DNA of 64,000 nucleotides from Chloroflexota bacterium (GTDB lineage Bacteria; Chloroflexota; Anaerolineae; Anaerolineales; UBA11579): positions 1-64,000 of the forward strand of contig JABJGH010000005.1 of the NCBI GenBank assembly GCA_018662365.1, read 5' to 3'. Positions 8,791-16,400 of this stretch are shown one piece after another. Each line of letters opens with the position of its first letter. Position 1 is the first letter of the stretch. The notes beneath the pieces were generated by a model. It did not search any database and was not told where the DNA came from. It saw only the letters and a program-made list of their open reading frames with translations. The translations under genes were made by a program, and so were the position numbers.

Positions 8791-9183
8791 CTAGCGATAA
8801 CCACACATGCGCCATTCACCGCCCTCTTCAATGCTGAGATATTGGCGGGCATCGAGTGGGAAGGGTGCATCTTCTCCAGAATATGTAGCAATAATATTTC
8901 CTTCACAGGATACTACTGCAAAGTCCCCGTCTGTTTCTGTAAATGTACAGGCAATTTCATCTAGCCGGGTTTCGACCCCATAATAGGCTTGGCTTTCGGT
9001 TAAGGCACTGGCTTCCCATGCAGCACAGGAGAGGTTGATTAGTGTGTCTTGGTCTTGATCAGCTAAGGCTGTTAAATAACTTTCAATGGCGATCGCCGAA
9101 TCTTCGGTGTTTCCACCCGAGCTACATGCTGTAAGAATGCCAGCAAGGATAATTATTGATGTGAGCAGTAATAATTTTTTCAT
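8791..9183 (-). CDS. Small secreted lipoprotein
   Basis: A 130-residue protein with a lipoprotein signal: KK, a hydrophobic core, then LTAC at residues 17-20 (lipobox, lipidated Cys20). The mature part is acidic with three further cysteines and a WRMCGY end. It may adopt an NTF2-like or SnoaL-like fold, as many Chloroflexi lipoproteins of this size do, but this is not certain. It is the first gene of the acylation operon. Its TAG stop is separated by a single AGG codon, in the same frame, from the ATG of the DltX-like microprotein. Confidence 0.8.
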   Translation of the reverse strand: MKKLLLLTSIIILAGILTACSSGGNTEDSAIAIESYLTALADQDQDTLINLSCAAWEASALTESQAYYGVETRLDEIACTFTETDGDFAVVSCEGNIIATYSGEDAPFPLDARQYLSIEEGGEWRMCGYR

Positions 9184-9289
9184 ATTCAGTCATCCTAAGG
9201 GTAGTTAAATTTTAGCCATTCATTTTACTATAAATAGACCTGAGTTATGATATTTTATCGGATTGGTTTGGAAAATCTTCATGGAAACG

Positions 9290-9318
9290 TTGATAAAAAC
9301 CCAAACCTTTGAGATAAT
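9290..9318 (+). promoter_or_regulatory. Probable sigma70 promoter of folD
   Basis: TTGATA (9290-9295), a 17-base spacer and GATAAT (9313-9318) sit about 90 bases before the folD start. Five of six bases match consensus in each hexamer. Confidence 0.5.
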
Positions 9319-9405
9319 TGTTACACATAGCACAATCAACATGCAAGAATTTTTATCCTCGGTAAGGATTCGATGGTCTTAATCTGAAAACAAGGAAGGT
9401 ATCAA

Positions 9406-10281
9406 ATGACCGCAAATATAATTAACGGCAAAGAAATTGCCAAAGATGTTAGAAGAGAAGTAAAGGAAGCAGTGGAAGAACGTGTTGCCACTGGAAAATC
9501 AGTACCTGGTCTGGCCACAGTATTAGTGGGAAGTGACCCCGCCTCAGGGATGTATGTGAAAATGAAACAACGTGCTTGTAATAAAGCTGGGATCAATGCC
9601 TTTCATATTGATCTTCCTGCAGACACAAGCCAAGAAGAATTGGAAGCAAAGGTTGCAGAGTTAAATGCGGATGAAAATGTGCACGGCATTTTGGTACAGC
9701 TTCCCCTTCCTGATGGTCTTGATGAAGAGCGCGTATTACAAGCGATTGATGTCAACAAAGACGTTGATGGGTTCCACCCTTTAAATATTGGTCGATTGGC
9801 TCAAAAAGGTCGAACTCCCGTGTTCATGCCCGCAACACCAGCCGGATGTATTGAACTTCTAAAACGAACCGGCGTGGAATTAGAAGGCGCCAATGCAGTT
9901 GTTTTGGGACGATCAAATATTGTCGGTATGCCAGTCGCGCTCATGTTAGTTGAACATAACGCGACAGTGACAATTTGCCACTCCCGCACCAAAGATTTGA
10001 AAGGTCTCATTCAAACAGCGGATGTGTTGGTCTGTGCAGTGGGTCGCCCTGAAATGGTAAAAGGGGACTGGATCAAACCCGGTGCAGTAGTGATCGATGT
10101 AGCTACCGTGAAAGTCGATGCACCAGAACTTGAAAAAGGTTACAAATGGGTGGGAGATGTGGCGTTTGATGAGGCAATGGAAGTTGCTTCAGCGATAACC
10201 CCTGTTCCCGGTGGTGTAGGTCCAATGACTATTGCCATATTGCTTCAAAACACATTGAAGGCTGCTCAATTAGCTGACTAA
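9406..10281 (+). CDS. folD: Bifunctional methylene-THF dehydrogenase / methenyl-THF cyclohydrolase
   Basis: A 291-residue cytosolic enzyme interconverting 5,10-methylene-, 5,10-methenyl- and 10-formyl-tetrahydrofolate, which supplies one-carbon units for purine and formate metabolism. Family motifs are complete: YVKMKQRAC with the catalytic Lys, GILVQLPLP, DVDGFHPLN, PATPAGCIELL, the Rossmann VVLGRSNIVGMP and the C-terminal PGGVGPMTIAILLQNT. The length is normal. An AAGGAAGG site precedes the ATG. It has its own promoter and terminator, so it is probably not cotranscribed with the purine cluster that follows, although both touch purine chemistry. Confidence 0.97.
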   Translation: MTANIINGKEIAKDVRREVKEAVEERVATGKSVPGLATVLVGSDPASGMYVKMKQRACNKAGINAFHIDLPADTSQEELEAKVAELNADENVHGILVQLPLPDGLDEERVLQAIDVNKDVDGFHPLNIGRLAQKGRTPVFMPATPAGCIELLKRTGVELEGANAVVLGRSNIVGMPVALMLVEHNATVTICHSRTKDLKGLIQTADVLVCAVGRPEMVKGDWIKPGAVVIDVATVKVDAPELEKGYKWVGDVAFDEAMEVASAITPVPGGVGPMTIAILLQNTLKAAQLAD

Positions 10282-10302
10282 TGTGTAATATATTTTGATT
10301 CC

Positions 10303-10334
10303 AAAGAGCGCATAAAGTATGCGCTCTTTTCTTT
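10303..10334 (+). terminator. Rho-independent terminator after folD
   Basis: A perfect 11-bp stem (10303-10313 with 10319-10329) with loop AAAGT is followed by TCTTTT. Confidence 0.88.
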
Positions 10335-10359
10335 TAAAGGGGGCAAATTCGACGAATAC

Positions 10360-10421
10360 TTGTCAGACAATTGACTCAACTAAATATTTTTGTTAAACTA
10401 GGGCTGTCTAGTTGTCTGACA
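10360..10421 (+). promoter_or_regulatory. Promoter of the purine/ureide cluster flanked by two GntR-type operator-like sites
   Basis: TTGACT (10371-10376), a 17-base spacer and TAAACT (10394-10399) form a promoter. An 11-base palindrome TTGTCAGACAA (10360-10370) touches the -35 on its upstream side. A near copy, TTGTCTGACAT (10411-10421), covers the expected early transcribed region. Both contain GT-N3-AC, the half-site layout of many GntR-family operators. The cluster encodes a GntR regulator at 13307, so autoregulation is likely. HutC-subfamily operators more often read GT-N4-AC, so the pairing is an inference. Confidence 0.6.
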
Positions 10422-10424
10422 TTT

Positions 10425-10487
10425 GCTAAATTTCCATTAATGGAAATTTAGCATAGAGAATATTTTTATCATGATAAAAATATTCTC
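10425..10487. repeat. Two adjacent perfect palindromes in the cluster leader
   Basis: A 28-base perfect palindrome (10425-10452) lies 3 bases from a 32-base perfect palindrome (10456-10487). Both are in the transcribed leader between the cluster promoter and the start codon at 10532. Neither has a T run on the plus strand. As RNA they would form two strong AU-rich hairpins. As DNA they could bind dimeric regulators. Confidence 0.85.
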
Positions 10488-10531
10488 CCCCTATCATATT
10501 CAAAACAATACTATTCTGTTCAAGGTGAAAA

Positions 10532-11920
10532 ATGAGCACTTTATTAGTAAAAAATGCAATGTTATTAGCCACTATGGATGACCAGCGTCGGGAAATATCT
10601 GATGGTGGTCTTTTTATTAGAGATGGCTTTATCGAGCAGGTGGGTACTAGCAGTGAATTACCTGAAACCGCAGATGAGATCTTAGACCTTTCAGGTCATG
10701 TCTTATTACCCGGGCTAATCAATACGCATCATCACTTTTATCAAACACTTACCCGAGCGGTTCCTGCAGCGCAAAATGCAAACCTTTTTGGATGGTTAAC
10801 CACCCTTTATCCGATTTGGGCAGGGATGAACGCTGAAGATATTTATATTTCCACCCAGACAGCCTTGGCTGAACTTGCCCTCTCTGGTTGCACAACCGCA
10901 TCTGACCATTTGTATATTTTCCCCAATAGTTCTAAGTTGGATGACGAGATCCACGCTGCGCGGGAGATCGGGGTTCGCCTGCAAGCGTCTCGAGGCTCAA
11001 TGAGCCTGGGGCAAAGCAAGGGTGGCTTACCCCCTGATAGTGTCGTGGAGGAAGAAGATTTTATCCTTCAGGATAGTGTGCGGCTCATTCAGAGATATCA
11101 TCAAGCTGAGGATGGTGCGATGACCCAGGTGGTCTTAGCCCCATGTTCCCCTTTCAGCGTAACTGGGGATCTGATGCGGGAAACCGCAAAATTGGCGCGT
11201 GAATATAAGGTGCAATTGCATACGCATCTGGCAGAAACCGAAGACGAGGACCAATTTTGTTTGGACCAATTTGGGCATAAGCCTGTCGCATATATGGAGT
11301 CGGTCGATTGGATCGGAGACGATGTTTGGTTTGCACATTCGGTGCATTTAAATAAAGAAGAAATTGCCTTATATGCAAAGATAGGATGTGGGGTTGCCCA
11401 TTGTCCAAGTTCAAATATGCGCTTGGCTTCTGGCATTGCACCCCTCATTGAAATGTTGACTGCAGGCGTCAAAGTGGGTTTAGGGGTAGACGGTTCCGCA
11501 AGTAATGATGGCTCTCATATGCTCGGTGAAGTACGACAAGCCATGTTACTCTCCCGATTGGGTGCAGGAATCACAGGAGCATCCCTTTCTGGTGAAGATG
11601 CTCCACCTCTGATGACTGCCCGCACAGCATTAGAAATTGCTACCCGTGGAAGTGCCTCTGTCTTAGGAAGAAAAGATATCGGCTCATTAGAAATTGGAAA
11701 ATCTGCTGATTTTTTTGCAGTGGATCTCAATCAATTGGACTTTGCCGGATCGTTGCATGATCCTTTAGCTGCATTGGTTTTCTGTGCACCAGCAAAAGCA
11801 AATTACACTGTTGTCGGGGGAAAATTCGTCGTCAAAGACGGTCAAATAGTAACGATCGATCTTAATGAATTGATCGAAAAACATAACAAGGCAGCTGCGA
11901 GATTGGTTAAAAATTTGTAG
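10532..11920 (+). CDS. 8-oxoguanine deaminase (amidohydrolase superfamily)
   Basis: A 462-residue metal-dependent deaminase of the TrzN/SsnA/guanine-deaminase group. The metal-binding signature is NTHHHF (His66, His68), with further ligands in LHTHLAET and VGLGVDGSASND. The N-terminal block (REISDGGLFIRDGFIEQVG) and FYQTLTRAVPAAQNANLFGWL fit characterised 8-oxoguanine deaminases, which convert 8-oxoguanine to urate and ammonia. SsnA, a relative in the E. coli yge cluster, and hydroxyatrazine hydrolases are alternatives. It is the first gene of the cluster, directly behind the operator-flanked promoter. Its product urate fits the downstream ureide genes. Confidence 0.88.
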   Translation: MSTLLVKNAMLLATMDDQRREISDGGLFIRDGFIEQVGTSSELPETADEILDLSGHVLLPGLINTHHHFYQTLTRAVPAAQNANLFGWLTTLYPIWAGMNAEDIYISTQTALAELALSGCTTASDHLYIFPNSSKLDDEIHAAREIGVRLQASRGSMSLGQSKGGLPPDSVVEEEDFILQDSVRLIQRYHQAEDGAMTQVVLAPCSPFSVTGDLMRETAKLAREYKVQLHTHLAETEDEDQFCLDQFGHKPVAYMESVDWIGDDVWFAHSVHLNKEEIALYAKIGCGVAHCPSSNMRLASGIAPLIEMLTAGVKVGLGVDGSASNDGSHMLGEVRQAMLLSRLGAGITGASLSGEDAPPLMTARTALEIATRGSASVLGRKDIGSLEIGKSADFFAVDLNQLDFAGSLHDPLAALVFCAPAKANYTVVGGKFVVKDGQIVTIDLNELIEKHNKAAARLVKNL

Positions 11921-11927
11921 GATAAAA

Positions 11928-13292
11928 ATGGAATCATCAGAGCGAATCATCATTTGTGGGGCTGGTATAGCGGGGTTGGCCACTGCCTACATGCTTGCAA
12001 AAAAACATGAATATGAAAATATCTTGTTGATTGATGAGCGCGCCCCGATGTCCCTTACCAGCGATAAGTCTACCGAATGTTATCGAAATTGGTGGCCTGG
12101 GCCTGGGGATGATATGGTGAAAATGATGAATCGCTCAATCGAATTGATCGAAGAGATCGCAGTTGAGAGTGGGAATGTTTTTCACTTGAATCGGCGGGGT
12201 TACTTATATTGTGTGACAGACTCGGCTAACATCAATCCGCTAATTGATTTTGCTAATGAAGCATCCGATTTAGGGGCTGGGGAAATAAGAACTCATCAGT
12301 CTATCGAGAGCGATTATATTCCTGCAGAACCGGAAGGATTTGAGCATATTGCTTTGGGGGCGGATCTCTTTTTGGATCAGGATCTGATTCAGCAAGTTTT
12401 CCCATATTTATCAAATGATACTGTGGCTGTGTTGCATGTTCGGAATGCAGGATGGTTAAGTGCGCAACAATTTGGTGCCTACCTATTAGAGCAAGTAAAG
12501 AATTCGGGAGGCAATTTCCTCTCTGGTAAAGTTGTTGAAATACTTCAAAAGGATGGGCAGGTGGTGGGGGTTAAACTTGCAAATGGGGAGAGGATCGAAG
12601 GAAATATATTTATTAATGCAGCCGGTCCGATGCTAAAGGATTTGGGGGACCTTATTGGGGTAGACATTCCGGTATATAACGAACTCCATCTCAAGGCTTC
12701 AATTAATGATTCATTGATTGCAGTCGATCGTGATGCCCCGATGGTAATTTTGGCTGAGAACCAAATTCTTCCATGGACTGATGAAGAAAAAGAAATGCTG
12801 AAAGAAGAGGAAGAGACTAAATATTTAACCGATACCCTCCCTTCAGGTGCCCATTTGCGCCCCGAAGGAGGCATGGAAGCCTCCAGCCTTCTATTGCTTT
12901 GGGATGTACATGATGAAAAGGTTGAAGCAGTATTTCCACCAGAATTGGATCCGATGTATCCAGAGCTGGCATTAAGAGGTATTTCAACGCTGGTTCCTGG
13001 CTTAAAAAAATATATAGAAAAAATGCCAAAACCATTTATTGATGGGGGGTATTACACCAAGACCCAAGAAAATCGCCCATTGGCATGTCCATTAGAACTG
13101 AAGGGTGCTTATGTCATTGGTGCAATGGCTGGGTATGGCATTATGGCGGCTGCAGGCTTGGCAGAAATCGTGGCAGCCCATGTAGCTGAAAGTGAACTGC
13201 CAGAGTATGCTCCTGCATTTTCTTTATCTAGATATCAAGATGAAAATTATATAAATTTATTAGAAGATTGGGGCGACAGCTGGCAGTTATAA
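11928..13292 (+). CDS. FAD-dependent oxidoreductase (DAO family)
   Basis: A 454-residue flavoprotein. The N-terminal dinucleotide-binding motif is GAGIAGLATAYMLAK (residues 10-24), followed by an acidic strand end (LLIDER). A DAO-type substrate domain and a C-terminal GAYVIGAMAGYGIMAAAGLAEIVAAH segment close the FAD site, as in sarcosine oxidase and glycine oxidase relatives. The substrate is unknown: an amino acid, a secondary amine or a ureide derivative are all possible. It starts 7 bases after the deaminase stop, so it is cotranscribed. E. coli yge-type clusters do not have this gene in that place, so it may be a lineage-specific oxidation or reduction step. Confidence 0.85.
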   Translation: MESSERIIICGAGIAGLATAYMLAKKHEYENILLIDERAPMSLTSDKSTECYRNWWPGPGDDMVKMMNRSIELIEEIAVESGNVFHLNRRGYLYCVTDSANINPLIDFANEASDLGAGEIRTHQSIESDYIPAEPEGFEHIALGADLFLDQDLIQQVFPYLSNDTVAVLHVRNAGWLSAQQFGAYLLEQVKNSGGNFLSGKVVEILQKDGQVVGVKLANGERIEGNIFINAAGPMLKDLGDLIGVDIPVYNELHLKASINDSLIAVDRDAPMVILAENQILPWTDEEKEMLKEEEETKYLTDTLPSGAHLRPEGGMEASSLLLLWDVHDEKVEAVFPPELDPMYPELALRGISTLVPGLKKYIEKMPKPFIDGGYYTKTQENRPLACPLELKGAYVIGAMAGYGIMAAAGLAEIVAAHVAESELPEYAPAFSLSRYQDENYINLLEDWGDSWQL

Positions 13293-13306
13293 AAAGGGAT
13301 TGACTT

Positions 13307-14047
13307 ATGAGTGAAAAAAATCAGAGGCCGACATCATTATCTCAAAATTTACATGATCGTTTAAATCAAGTAATTTCTGAGACTGAACCTGGAAGTCGTT
13401 TGCCATCTGAGCCGCGCCTTGCAAAGAAAATGGGTGTTTCAAGAGCAACCTTGCGGGAGGCGATGCGCACCTTTGAAACCCAGGGTGTTATCCATCGACG
13501 ACAGGGAGTAGGTACTTTTGTGATCCATCCTTCTCAAGTGATTGAAACTGGATTAGAAACCCTAGAAAGTATCCATACGGTTGCAGATAGAATCAATTTG
13601 GATGTGCAAATGAGCACTTTTCGTGTGGAGCATCGTCTTCCCACAGAGAAAGAGCAAAAGATACTATCAGTTAAACCCAATCAAAAAGTAAATCAGACCT
13701 CTTGGGTAATGGAAGCAGAAGGTCGACCAGTAGCTTATTTAGTAGATATTATGCCTGATGACCTTATTAGTCCAGAGGATATTCGACGACAATTTACAGG
13801 GTCTATATTAGATATCCTATTGAGACGCAAAGATATTTCTTTAACGACATCTAGAAGCGAGATCAATGCAGTAGCGGCGCAATCCGATGTGGCGAAAGCA
13901 TTGGGAGTACAAAAACGGGCAGTCCTGTTGTATTTTGAAGCCCAATTATTCACGGCTCAAGGTCGGTTGATCGATTATTCATATAGTTATTATTTGCCCG
14001 GATATTTTCGCTTCCATGTTCTCCGTCGCGTTGGACAAGGAAGCTAA
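13307..14047 (+). CDS. GntR-family regulator with UTRA effector domain
   Basis: A 246-residue regulator. Residues 10-80 form the GntR winged helix (GSRLPSEPRLAKKMGVSRATLREAMRTFETQGVIHRRQGVGTFV). Residues 95-240 form a UTRA ligand-binding domain (TSWVMEAEGRPVAYLVDIMP ... IDYSYSYYLPGYFRFHVLRR), placing it in the HutC subfamily. It lies inside the purine/ureide cluster, 14 bases after the FAD oxidoreductase, and probably controls it through the GT-N3-AC sites at 10360 and 10411. The inducer is likely a pathway intermediate. Confidence 0.93.
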   Translation: MSEKNQRPTSLSQNLHDRLNQVISETEPGSRLPSEPRLAKKMGVSRATLREAMRTFETQGVIHRRQGVGTFVIHPSQVIETGLETLESIHTVADRINLDVQMSTFRVEHRLPTEKEQKILSVKPNQKVNQTSWVMEAEGRPVAYLVDIMPDDLISPEDIRRQFTGSILDILLRRKDISLTTSRSEINAVAAQSDVAKALGVQKRAVLLYFEAQLFTAQGRLIDYSYSYYLPGYFRFHVLRRVGQGS

Positions 14048-14069
14048 CTAAAAAAATTAGGAGAATTTT

Positions 14070-15317
14070 ATGCAAGAGAGTTTATTAAATAAAGTAGCAG
14101 AAATAAAAAACAAGGTTGATGCCGCACAAGATGACATCATTCAATTCCTGCGAGATATTGTTGCCATACCCAGCATGAAAGGTGAATTGAAAGAAGTCGG
14201 CGAACGCATTGGTGCCGAAATGACCAAACTTGGATTTGAAGAAGTTCGATTTGACAAAATGGGAAATATTCTCGGTCGTATTGGTGATGGCGAGCGTGTT
14301 GTCGTTTATGACTCCCATATTGATACAGTTGGCATTGGTGACCCAGCCGATTGGGAATGGGATCCATTCATAGGCAAGGTCGAAGATGGAATTCTATATG
14401 CGCGCGGCGCAGTGGATGAAAAAGGCTCAACTCCCGGTATGATTTATGGCTTGGCAATTGCCAATGATTTGGGCTTACTGGAAGGGACAACAGCTTATTA
14501 TTTCGGAAATATGGAAGAATGGTGTGATGGCATTGCCCCGAACACCTTCGTAGAAGTAGACCCTGGCATCCGCCCAGACTTCGTTGTTATCGGCGAACCG
14601 ACCAAGATGAAAGTCTATCGTGGTCACAAGGGTCGTATTGAATTGAAAGTTACCGCTTCCGGTCGATCTGCACATGCAGCAACCCATTATCACGGTGATA
14701 ACGCTATCTATAAGATGATGACTGTCATTACACAAATTCGTGAACTGGATCGTCGCTTCCGACTTGGTTTAGGTTCTCACCCTATACAGGGGCACCCTTC
14801 CATTGCTGTAACTGATGTAAAAGTACGCACCGCTTCCCTCAATGCGGTACCTGATCAATTCACAATTTTTCTTGATCGCCGTATTACATCAAATGAGCCA
14901 CGTGATGAAGTGATCGCACAGATTGAAGGATTAATTCCTAATTATCTTCAGGATGAAATTCGTGTTGAAGAGTTGTTTTACGATGAACCGTCTTATACCG
15001 GTTTCACTTTTCCCGTGTCAAAGTTCTACCCACCTTTCCTCTTGGAAGACACGCACCCATTAACACAAGCTGGGCAAGATACTGTCAAAGCCTTGTGGGG
15101 TGAGAAGCGAGAGTTGGGCACATGGGATTTCTCTACCAACGGCACCTACTGGGCTGGTAAGGCTGGAATCCCCTCAATTGGTTTTGGTCCTGGCGACGAG
15201 AAATTTGCACACAGAACTCTAGAACAGGTTCCCTTGAAAGAAGTTGTAGCAGCCACAGAATTCTATGCCCTATTCCCAATGATATTATCTAAAAAGATGC
15301 TGGAGGAAAAAGGGTAA
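14070..15317 (+). CDS. ygeY: YgeY-family M20 metallohydrolase
   Basis: A 415-residue binuclear zinc hydrolase of peptidase family M20. Metal and catalytic residues are visible: His83 and Asp85 in DSHIDTVG, Asp116 in RGAVDEKGS, the Glu149-Glu150 pair in NMEEW and a late His in KFAHRTLEQ. The dimerisation insert (RIELKVTASGRSAHAATHYHGDNA) is present. YgeY proteins co-occur with YgeW, carbamate kinase and hydantoinase in anaerobic purine/ureide clusters and are thought to hydrolyse a ureido or amide intermediate. They were first noted near selenium-dependent molybdenum hydroxylases. It has an AGGAG site. The exact substrate is not known from sequence. Confidence 0.88.
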   Translation: MQESLLNKVAEIKNKVDAAQDDIIQFLRDIVAIPSMKGELKEVGERIGAEMTKLGFEEVRFDKMGNILGRIGDGERVVVYDSHIDTVGIGDPADWEWDPFIGKVEDGILYARGAVDEKGSTPGMIYGLAIANDLGLLEGTTAYYFGNMEEWCDGIAPNTFVEVDPGIRPDFVVIGEPTKMKVYRGHKGRIELKVTASGRSAHAATHYHGDNAIYKMMTVITQIRELDRRFRLGLGSHPIQGHPSIAVTDVKVRTASLNAVPDQFTIFLDRRITSNEPRDEVIAQIEGLIPNYLQDEIRVEELFYDEPSYTGFTFPVSKFYPPFLLEDTHPLTQAGQDTVKALWGEKRELGTWDFSTNGTYWAGKAGIPSIGFGPGDEKFAHRTLEQVPLKEVVAATEFYALFPMILSKKMLEEKG

Positions 15318-15359
15318 ATTTAATTTTATTCGTTTATTTTTTTACCAAGGAGGTATAAC

Positions 15360-16319
15360 ATGCGTAGTTTTGCTGGACGAGATATTCTTTCTCTAAAGGA
15401 TTTTGAAAGAAATGAATTTTTCCGAGTTTTTGAGATCGCGGAAAAATTGGAGCCGATCGCTCGTAATCGAAAGAATACAGATCTGCTTAAAGAAAAGACC
15501 CTAGTAACCGCTTTTTATCAACCGAGCACCCGCACTCGATTGGCACATGAAGCAGCGATGATCCGCTTAGGAGGACAAGTAACAGGTTTTTCAGATGCCA
15601 AGAATACTCGTGCAGGAGATTTCTATCTGGAGTCGATCAAAGATACTGTAAAAATGTTGGAATTCTATGGCGATATGATCGTTATGCGCCACTTCCAGCA
15701 AGGCGCACCACATGAAGCCGCAAAGTGGGCAAGCATCCCTGTGATCAATGGCGGGGATGGCTGGGGCGAACACCCCACCCAGGTCTTGACTGACCTATAC
15801 ACGGTGCTAAGAGAAAAAGGCAGAATTGATGGCCTTAAATGGTTGGCAGTCGGTGATATGCGCATGCGCACTATGCACTCATTAGGCTATGCTCTCACCC
15901 AGTTCGATTGCCCAATCACTTTTGTTTCTCCACCGGATATGTCTCTAACCGATGAATTCCAGGATGAATTGAAAGATTTCAGCTTGGATTATAAAATTGC
16001 AGACCATGTTGAAGAAGCAATTGCTGACGCTGACGTGATCTTGGTAGAGCCAGTTGTTCAACCCGATTATACAAAATCACGCGACGAACGCGATGCTGAT
16101 AGTGATGTTGGAATGACTCCTGATAATTACAAGATCACCCGAGAATTATTATCAACCAAAGCAAAATCAGATGCTATCTTGCTGCATTCGTTACCACGAA
16201 TGGATGAAATTCCTGTGGATGTAGATATCACTCGCTGGTCTCGTTATTGGCAAGAGGCCTTCAATGGTGTGGTCATGCGCATGGCATTATTGGCATTGAT
16301 TTCAGGAAAAATGGAATAA
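15360..16319 (+). CDS. Aspartate-carbamoyltransferase-like enzyme, probably with another substrate
   Basis: A 319-residue carbamoyltransferase. The carbamoyl-phosphate site is intact: PSTRTR (55-60), VMRH (108-111), HPTQVLTD (138-145) and HSLPRMDEI. The overall sequence is closest in pattern to PyrB. However, the aspartate-binding features of PyrB are altered. The 80s-loop KKGET block reads as NTRAG, and the Arg of the MTRVQ motif that holds the aspartate side chain is replaced within VEPVVQ. This argues for a different carbamoyl acceptor or donor. It sits between ygeY and a YgeW-like gene, with a strong AAGGAGGT site, so I infer a role in ureide phosphorolysis rather than pyrimidine synthesis. 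Confidence 0.82.
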   Translation: MRSFAGRDILSLKDFERNEFFRVFEIAEKLEPIARNRKNTDLLKEKTLVTAFYQPSTRTRLAHEAAMIRLGGQVTGFSDAKNTRAGDFYLESIKDTVKMLEFYGDMIVMRHFQQGAPHEAAKWASIPVINGGDGWGEHPTQVLTDLYTVLREKGRIDGLKWLAVGDMRMRTMHSLGYALTQFDCPITFVSPPDMSLTDEFQDELKDFSLDYKIADHVEEAIADADVILVEPVVQPDYTKSRDERDADSDVGMTPDNYKITRELLSTKAKSDAILLHSLPRMDEIPVDVDITRWSRYWQEAFNGVVMRMALLALISGKME

Positions 16320-16327
16320 TAGATAAT

Positions 16328-16373
16328 TCACGAAGGACACGATAAAGTTGAAAATATCTTATGTCCTTCGTGA
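16328..16373 (+). repeat. Inverted repeat between the two carbamoyltransferase genes
   Basis: A 12-bp perfect stem (16328-16339 with 16362-16373) encloses 22 bases. It lacks a T run, so it looks like an mRNA hairpin or protein site, not a terminator. It may adjust expression or stability between the two genes. Confidence 0.6.
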
Positions 16374-16400
16374 TATTAAAAGAAAAATAAGGAGAAAAAC

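Noticed and set aside
9184-9405. Possible riboswitch in the folD leader
   Set aside because: No conserved THF, glycine or purine riboswitch core could be recognised; only a promoter is supported.
10425-10487. Tandem palindromes as terminators or attenuator
   Set aside because: Neither is followed by a T run on the plus strand and no leader peptide or antiterminator alternative is visible.
15360-16319. Housekeeping PyrB
   Set aside because: No pyrimidine genes are nearby and residues that bind aspartate in PyrB are changed.
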